This document shows positions 62,427 to 64,000 of a stretch of 64,000 bases of DNA, in pieces. The stretch is taken from the NCBI RefSeq assembly GCF_001865575.2, contig NZ_CP017562.2, forward strand, positions 186,001-250,000. The letters are read 5' to 3'. The position numbers were made by a program, and so were the translations under genes. The notes beneath the pieces are model-generated. The model was not told the DNA's origin. It worked only from the letters and a program-made list of their open reading frames with translations, and made no database searches. Source of the stretch: Paraburkholderia sprentiae WSM5005 (lineage in GTDB: Bacteria > Pseudomonadota > Gammaproteobacteria > Burkholderiales > Burkholderiaceae). How positions within the stretch are numbered: the stretch's first letter is position 1; each line of letters opens with the position of its first letter.

Positions 62427-64000
62427 GGTCGGGCTCCCAGCATGGCGACGAGGCCAGGCAGCGCGAGCACGAGTCCAAGCGCGATGAGGCCCGTCGCCAG
62501 CGTGTAATCGACCCACAGGCGCGTGAGGCGCAGATCGGTCAGGCGTCGCGCGGAAACGAAGCCCGCGCCGACGCGCAGCACATTGCTGATCAGGAACAGT
62601 AGCCCGACGCCCGCGTGAACCGCGATGTACGTGAGCAGCGCCGCGGCCGTCGCGCCGAGCGCATGCTCGCGAGGATTCGGTGTCACGCCGTTGATCAGCA
62701 TCACGCAGGCGATCAGCGCGACGATCAGGGCAATCGCGGTCAGTCCGATCGTGCCGTGCGGTTTGCGCTCGGCGGCGGCCGCGCGCAACGAGCCGCGCGC
62801 GGCGACGGCGGCGAGCGCAAGCGCGACGAGCGCCACGAGCGCGAGCAGGCGGCTCGGATGCGGCGTCACAGCGGCCGGCCAGTTCGGCGCGGCGATCCAC
62901 AGATAGAATGTGCCGAAGACCAGCGATGTGAACAGCGTGCCGTTCGCCACCAGCGCGCAGATCAGCGAAAGCCATGATGGCGAGCCGGCCACCTCGGTAT
63001 GCGGCGGCACGCTGACGCCGCGGCCGACCGGCAACGCGCCGTAGTCGCGCGCGTGGCCCGCGCCGTGGCCTGCGAAGATGAAGAGGCCAAACGTGACCAA
63101 CGCGAACGCGACCGACAGCAGATAGAACTTGAACAGCATCGCGAGCACCGCCGCGGCGGTCACGAGCGCGGTGACGAGCGGCAGATAGGTCGAGTTCGGC
63201 AGCACGATCAGTTGATCCGGCTCGCCCGAGGTGATATGCACGCCAAGGGTCTCCAGCCAGCCGTTGCGCGTGAAGCCGAGGTAGCCTTCGCCGCGCGCAA
63301 GCGAGGTCGCTAGCTGGCCGGGCGGGACCTTTTCGGTTTCGGCGTCCATGTGCGGAATCGACGCGAACGCATAGGGCGCGGGCGGAATCGGCATCGCCCA
63401 TTCGAGCGTGGTCGACTGCCACGGATTGCGCCGCACGCGCTGGCCGAAACGCAGTTGCACGATGATGTCGATCACGACTAGTGCGAAGCCGATCGTCATC
63501 ACGAAGCTGCCCACCGACGACAGCAGATTGAGCCAGTTCCAGCCTTCGTCGCCGCTATAGGTGAAGACCCGCCGCGGCATGCCGAGCAGGCCGGTCAGGT
63601 GCATCATGAAAAAGGTCATGTTGAAGCCGATGAACACGAGCCAGAACGCCGGCACGGCAAGTTTATGCACGGCGGTGCGCCCGCTCAGTAGCGGCAGCCA
63701 GTAATAGAACGCCGCGAGCATCGGAAACGCGAGCGCGCCGGCCACCACGTAGTGCAGATGCGCGACGACGAAGTAGGTGTCGTGCGCCTGCCAGTCGAAC
63801 GGCACCATCGCGAGCATCACGCCGGTCAGCCCGCCGCAGGTGAACACGAAGAAGAAGCCGAAGATGTACAGCATCGGTACGTCCCAGCGCGGGCGGCCGT
63901 GCGAAAGCGTGGCGAACCACGCGAAGAACTGGATCGCGGTGGGCACCGCGACGATCGCCGAGCCCGCCGAGAAGAACGCGAGCGCCAGATGTGGAATGCC
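62423..64000 (-). CDS. Fused cytochrome c oxidase subunit I-III (5' end outside the window)
   Basis: The visible 525 residues begin inside subunit I: IPHLALAFFSAGSAIVAVPTA, then TCGGLTGVMLAMVPFDWQAHDTYFVVAHLHYVV in sections, where the His pair in VAHLHYV binds the two haems. After subunit I helices end (about residue 190 of the visible part) a second set of helices begins (SWLSLICALVANGTLFTSLV), typical of subunit III, so the gene is an I-III fusion. The N-terminal part of subunit I, including the copper site, lies beyond base 64000. It should be a haem-copper terminal oxidase of the aa3/caa3 type. Confidence 0.88.
   Translation of the reverse strand, partial: GIPHLALAFFSAGSAIVAVPTAIQFFAWFATLSHGRPRWDVPMLYIFGFFFVFTCGGLTGVMLAMVPFDWQAHDTYFVVAHLHYVVAGALAFPMLAAFYYWLPLLSGRTAVHKLAVPAFWLVFIGFNMTFFMMHLTGLLGMPRRVFTYSGDEGWNWLNLLSSVGSFVMTIGFALVVIDIIVQLRFGQRVRRNPWQSTTLEWAMPIPPAPYAFASIPHMDAETEKVPPGQLATSLARGEGYLGFTRNGWLETLGVHITSGEPDQLIVLPNSTYLPLVTALVTAAAVLAMLFKFYLLSVAFALVTFGLFIFAGHGAGHARDYGALPVGRGVSVPPHTEVAGSPSWLSLICALVANGTLFTSLVFGTFYLWIAAPNWPAAVTPHPSRLLALVALVALALAAVAARGSLRAAAAERKPHGTIGLTAIALIVALIACVMLINGVTPNPREHALGATAAALLTYIAVHAGVGLLFLISNVLRVGAGFVSARRLTDLRLTRLWVDYTLATGLIALGLVLALPGLVAMLGARP

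Overview
The window looks like a chromosomal segment of a high-GC betaproteobacterium of the Burkholderiaceae, most likely a Paraburkholderia or close relative. This is inferred from the strong G/C third-position bias, a phcBSRQ-type operon (known from Ralstonia/Cupriavidus), paired chromate transporters, AraC/SDR pairs and a fused cytochrome oxidase I-III. The species cannot be named from sequence alone. No rRNA, tRNA, CRISPR array, insertion sequence or prophage was seen.

Layout. 1-3.3 kb: a truncated aldo/keto reductase, an isochorismatase-fold protein that has lost its usual catalytic residues, a basic-tailed hypothetical protein, and an AraC regulator overlapping a DUF2000 gene. 3.9-8.8 kb: a compact four-gene operon matching phcB-phcS-phcR-phcQ (signal methyltransferase, membrane kinase, receiver-kinase hybrid, response regulator). 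This is the most striking signalling unit. 9.2-13.9 kb: secreted phosphoesterase lipoprotein, di-haem peroxidase and a small lipoprotein, separated by good hairpins. 14-17.6 kb, minus strand: sugar epimerase, GT39-type glycosyltransferase, prolyl-4-hydroxylase-like oxygenase. 18-27.3 kb: MdtABC-type RND efflux system with its outer-membrane factor, followed by a split chromate transporter, a DUF4396 membrane protein and a decayed copper-storage gene. 29.7-36 kb: an MHYT-GGDEF-EAL c-di-GMP enzyme and a chemoreceptor, each behind a flagellar sigma-28 type promoter, flanking a ThDP enzyme. 36.2-38 kb: divergent SDR/AraC pair.

38-56.5 kb is an ectoine/5-hydroxyectoine import and catabolism region: EnuR-type MocR regulator, eutB, eutC, doeB, doeX (Lrp), doeC and doeD on the plus strand; a quinone-oxidoreductase-like gene and eutD/doeA on the minus strand; ehuABCD, eutA and a ProP-like transporter on the plus strand. 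Together they import (hydroxy)ectoine, remove the hydroxyl (EutABC), open the ring (EutD), deacetylate (DoeB), transaminate (DoeD) and oxidise to aspartate (DoeC). No ectABC synthesis genes are present, so the role is probably nutritional. Four copies of a palindrome AWTGNNCTAGNNCAAT lie only in the three control regions of this cluster and are the best candidate for a new regulatory motif. A small island (46.5-48.3 kb) with a broken Tlde1/DUF2778-like peptidoglycan-targeting effector and small putative partners interrupts the cluster.

56.6-64 kb, minus strand: a GH54 arabinofuranosidase-like lipoprotein, then a probable operon running from a fused cytochrome c oxidase I-III (cut by the window edge) through a small membrane subunit, a ferric-reductase-like flavohaem protein, a 33-residue membrane peptide, a TPR-like membrane protein and an exported protein.
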